Of a stretch of DNA of 32,992 nucleotides, positions 31,343 to 32,992 are shown piece after piece. Below the pieces are notes generated by a model, which worked only from the letters and a program-made list of their open reading frames with translations, did no database searches and was not told the DNA's origin. Each line of letters begins with the position of its first letter. Within the stretch, counting starts at the first letter, position 1. The translations under genes and the position numbers were made by a program. The stretch is from an uncultured Eubacteriales bacterium (GTDB lineage Bacteria; Bacillota_I; Bacilli_A; RF39; UBA660), in assembly GCA_900313345.1 (NCBI GenBank), contig OMQW01000053.1, positions 1 to 32,992 of the forward strand. The letters are read 5' to 3'.

Positions 31343-32131
31343 ATGTATAAGTATGTCGTAAGTGATTTTGATGGAACATTAATAGATGATGAATTAAGTA
31401 TACCTGTATCAACTATTATATCTATAGATTATTTAAGAAGGAATGGCATTAAGTTTATAGTTGTAACAGGTAGAAATGCATCTTTTGTAAAATATTACGT
31501 TAAAGATGTTGATTTTATTGATTATATTGTTTCATTAAATGGTAGTTACATATATGATGTTATAAATGAAAAAGTTATATATGAAAAGAGTATCTCAAAA
31601 AAGAAAATCAAAGAAATAGTTAATAAGTATAGAAAAGATAATGAAATATATTTATGTACAGATAATTCACGTTGCTTTTTAAATGATAAAAATAAAAAAA
31701 CAAATGAAATTATAATAAGAAATTTAAATGATTTTTTAGTTAATAATAAAGTATATAAAATAGAAATTCATACAAATAAAAAAGATATAGACGTAGTATA
31801 TAATGAATTGTTAATAGATAATACAATAAAGGTAAACACAAATACATATTATAATAATGATCATTTAGTAGAAATAACAAATAAGGGTATAAATAAACTA
31901 TTTGGAATATCTAAAATAATAAATGCACAACATGGCAAACTAGAAGAAATTATTGCATTTGGCGATAATGATAATGACGTAGATTTGTTAAGTAATGTTG
32001 GATTAGGAATTTGTATGAAAAACAGTTCGAAAAAGTTAAAATCAATAATAAAAAATAAAACATTATCTAACAATGAGAAAGGATTTGAAAAAAGTATTAA
32101 TAAAATATTTAAAATTAATTATAAAAAATGA
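31343..32131 (+). CDS. Cof-type HAD-superfamily hydrolase
   Basis: It is a predicted sugar- or nucleotide-phosphate phosphatase of the HAD IIB (Cof) group. The 262-residue protein has motif I DFDGTLIDD (nucleophile Asp8, acid/base Asp10), motif II VVTGRN, a cap domain in the middle and motif IV FGDNDNDVDLL. It has no signal peptide and is cytoplasmic. The ribosome binding site AAAGGTGA precedes the ATG. It stops with TGA, the second of only two TGA stops here; an in-frame TAA follows seven codons later. The natural substrate cannot be read from the sequence. Confidence 0.9.
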   Translation: MYKYVVSDFDGTLIDDELSIPVSTIISIDYLRRNGIKFIVVTGRNASFVKYYVKDVDFIDYIVSLNGSYIYDVINEKVIYEKSISKKKIKEIVNKYRKDNEIYLCTDNSRCFLNDKNKKTNEIIIRNLNDFLVNNKVYKIEIHTNKKDIDVVYNELLIDNTIKVNTNTYYNNDHLVEITNKGINKLFGISKIINAQHGKLEEIIAFGDNDNDVDLLSNVGLGICMKNSSKKLKSIIKNKTLSNNEKGFEKSINKIFKINYKK

Positions 32132-32155
32132 TATAATATAGCAAGGTGATAAATA

Positions 32156-32992
32156 ATGAAAATAATAGCTAAAAAAAATGATAAACTATTAAATTATCTT
32201 GAAAACAACACTGATATACCTAAAAAGAAACTTAAAGAGTATTTAAAATTTAAATCAATTTATGTGGATGGAGTAAATACTACAAAATTTGATTACGAAT
32301 TACATGAAAATTCAGAAATAATAATTGATACAAAAAGAAAAAACAGTTTTGCTTTACCATTTAAAATAATATATGAAGATGAAAAGATTATTGTAATTGA
32401 CAAACCGGCAGGATTATTAACTATTGGTTCGGAAAATGAAAAAGAAAATACAGCATTCCATATGATTTCAAAATATGTTAAAAGTAAAAATCATAATGCA
32501 AAAATATTTGTTGTACATAGACTTGATAAGGCAACAAGTGGTGTATTATTGTTTGCAAAAGATATGAAAACAAAAGATATGTACCAAGAAAATTGGAATG
32601 AAAATACTGAAAGAATGTATATAGCAATTACACATGGTACACCAAATAAAAAAGAAGCAAAATTAGTAAACAATATAAGTGAAACTACGACAAATCTATC
32701 ATATATTTCTAAGAATGGTAAAACAGCAATAACAAATTATAAAGTAATTGATGAAACTAAAAATTATAGTAAATTAGAAATATTAATTGAAACTGGAAGA
32801 AAAAATCAAATTAGATTACAACTTAATAATATTGGAAATCCAATAGTTGGAGATAATAAATATGGTATGAAAGATGGAGAAAGAAGATTATTCTTGCATG
32901 CATACAAATTAACTGTTTTAAATAAAATTGAAAACAAAAAATACACATATATAGCAAAAGTACCACAAGAATTTAATTACTTATTAAAGAAG
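32156..32992 (+). CDS. RluA-family pseudouridine synthase, 3' end outside window
   Basis: It isomerises uridines in rRNA or tRNA. The frame is open from the ATG at 32156 (AAGGTGAT upstream) to the window edge, giving 279 visible residues. An S4-like RNA-binding region comes first (LEYLKFKSIYVDG-like segment, about residues 10-55). The catalytic domain has VIDKPAGLLT and the active-site motif HRLDKATSGVLLF (Asp124). Later motifs are TGRKNQIRLQL and GDNKYG. Most of the catalytic domain is present. Whether it is RluD-, RluC- or YtzF-like cannot be settled. A TATAAT-like string at 32132-32138 lies between it and the HAD gene. Confidence 0.88.
   Translation, partial: MKIIAKKNDKLLNYLENNTDIPKKKLKEYLKFKSIYVDGVNTTKFDYELHENSEIIIDTKRKNSFALPFKIIYEDEKIIVIDKPAGLLTIGSENEKENTAFHMISKYVKSKNHNAKIFVVHRLDKATSGVLLFAKDMKTKDMYQENWNENTERMYIAITHGTPNKKEAKLVNNISETTTNLSYISKNGKTAITNYKVIDETKNYSKLEILIETGRKNQIRLQLNNIGNPIVGDNKYGMKDGERRLFLHAYKLTVLNKIENKKYTYIAKVPQEFNYLLKK

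Overview
The window is strongly AT-rich, with A/T-dominated third codon positions, homopolymer A/T tracts between genes, and proteins rich in Lys, Asn, Ile and Tyr. It reads as chromosomal DNA from a small-genome, low-G+C Bacillota lineage (Bacilli/RF39/Mollicutes-related type). The evidence for this is the conserved Gram-positive gene order (priA-fmt-rlmN-prpC-prkC-rsgA-rpe and rimP-nusA-ylxR-infB), a PASTA kinase, a cell-wall pathway (murF, ddl), extended -10 promoters and AGGAGG-type ribosome binding sites. The standard code applies: every intact conserved gene uses TGG for Trp and contains no internal TGA. The species cannot be named from sequence alone.

Layout. 1-8508: a translation, ribosome and signalling cluster, with the 3' end of priA, an unknown gene, fmt, an unknown single-pass membrane protein, rlmN, prpC, prkC, rsgA and rpe. 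The def and rsmB genes usual in this cluster are absent; the two unknown genes sit in their places. 8527-13010: a lineage-specific envelope region. It holds a repeat-rich membrane protein, a secreted 3D/RlpA-like domain protein whose ribosome binding site lies inside a perfect 12-bp hairpin, and three tandem paralogous anchored surface proteins, the first of which is a pseudogene. 13055-17281: tex, dut and a CbxX/SpoVK-type AAA+ ATPase. 17405-24418: the rimP-nusA-ylxR-infB operon and rbfA. RimP is truncated, ylxQ is absent, and about 2.7 kb of unfamiliar genes separate infB from rbfA. 24510-28095: an alpha/beta hydrolase, a membrane-anchored MurF and an elongated Ddl, which form a peptidoglycan-precursor operon. 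28176-32992: tRNA-Lys on the minus strand, a CtpE-like P-type ATPase, tRNAs Ile, Asn, Glu and Ser, a Cof-type HAD phosphatase and a 3'-truncated RluA-family pseudouridine synthase.

The best candidate for something undescribed is the infB-rbfA insertion. It encodes three adjacent small proteins (22096-24018), each built from about five copies of a roughly 30-residue helical-hairpin unit that superficially resembles a SHOCT domain. The second and third are driven by a perfect consensus sigma-A promoter lying in the end of the first. Upstream of them is a broken, unrelated ORF. The second point of interest is regulatory: three transcription units (9508, 15770, 17405) have a promoter followed within about 5-10 nt of the predicted start by a strong 5' hairpin. 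One of these occludes the Shine-Dalgarno sequence, and another carries a possible 7-codon leader ORF.
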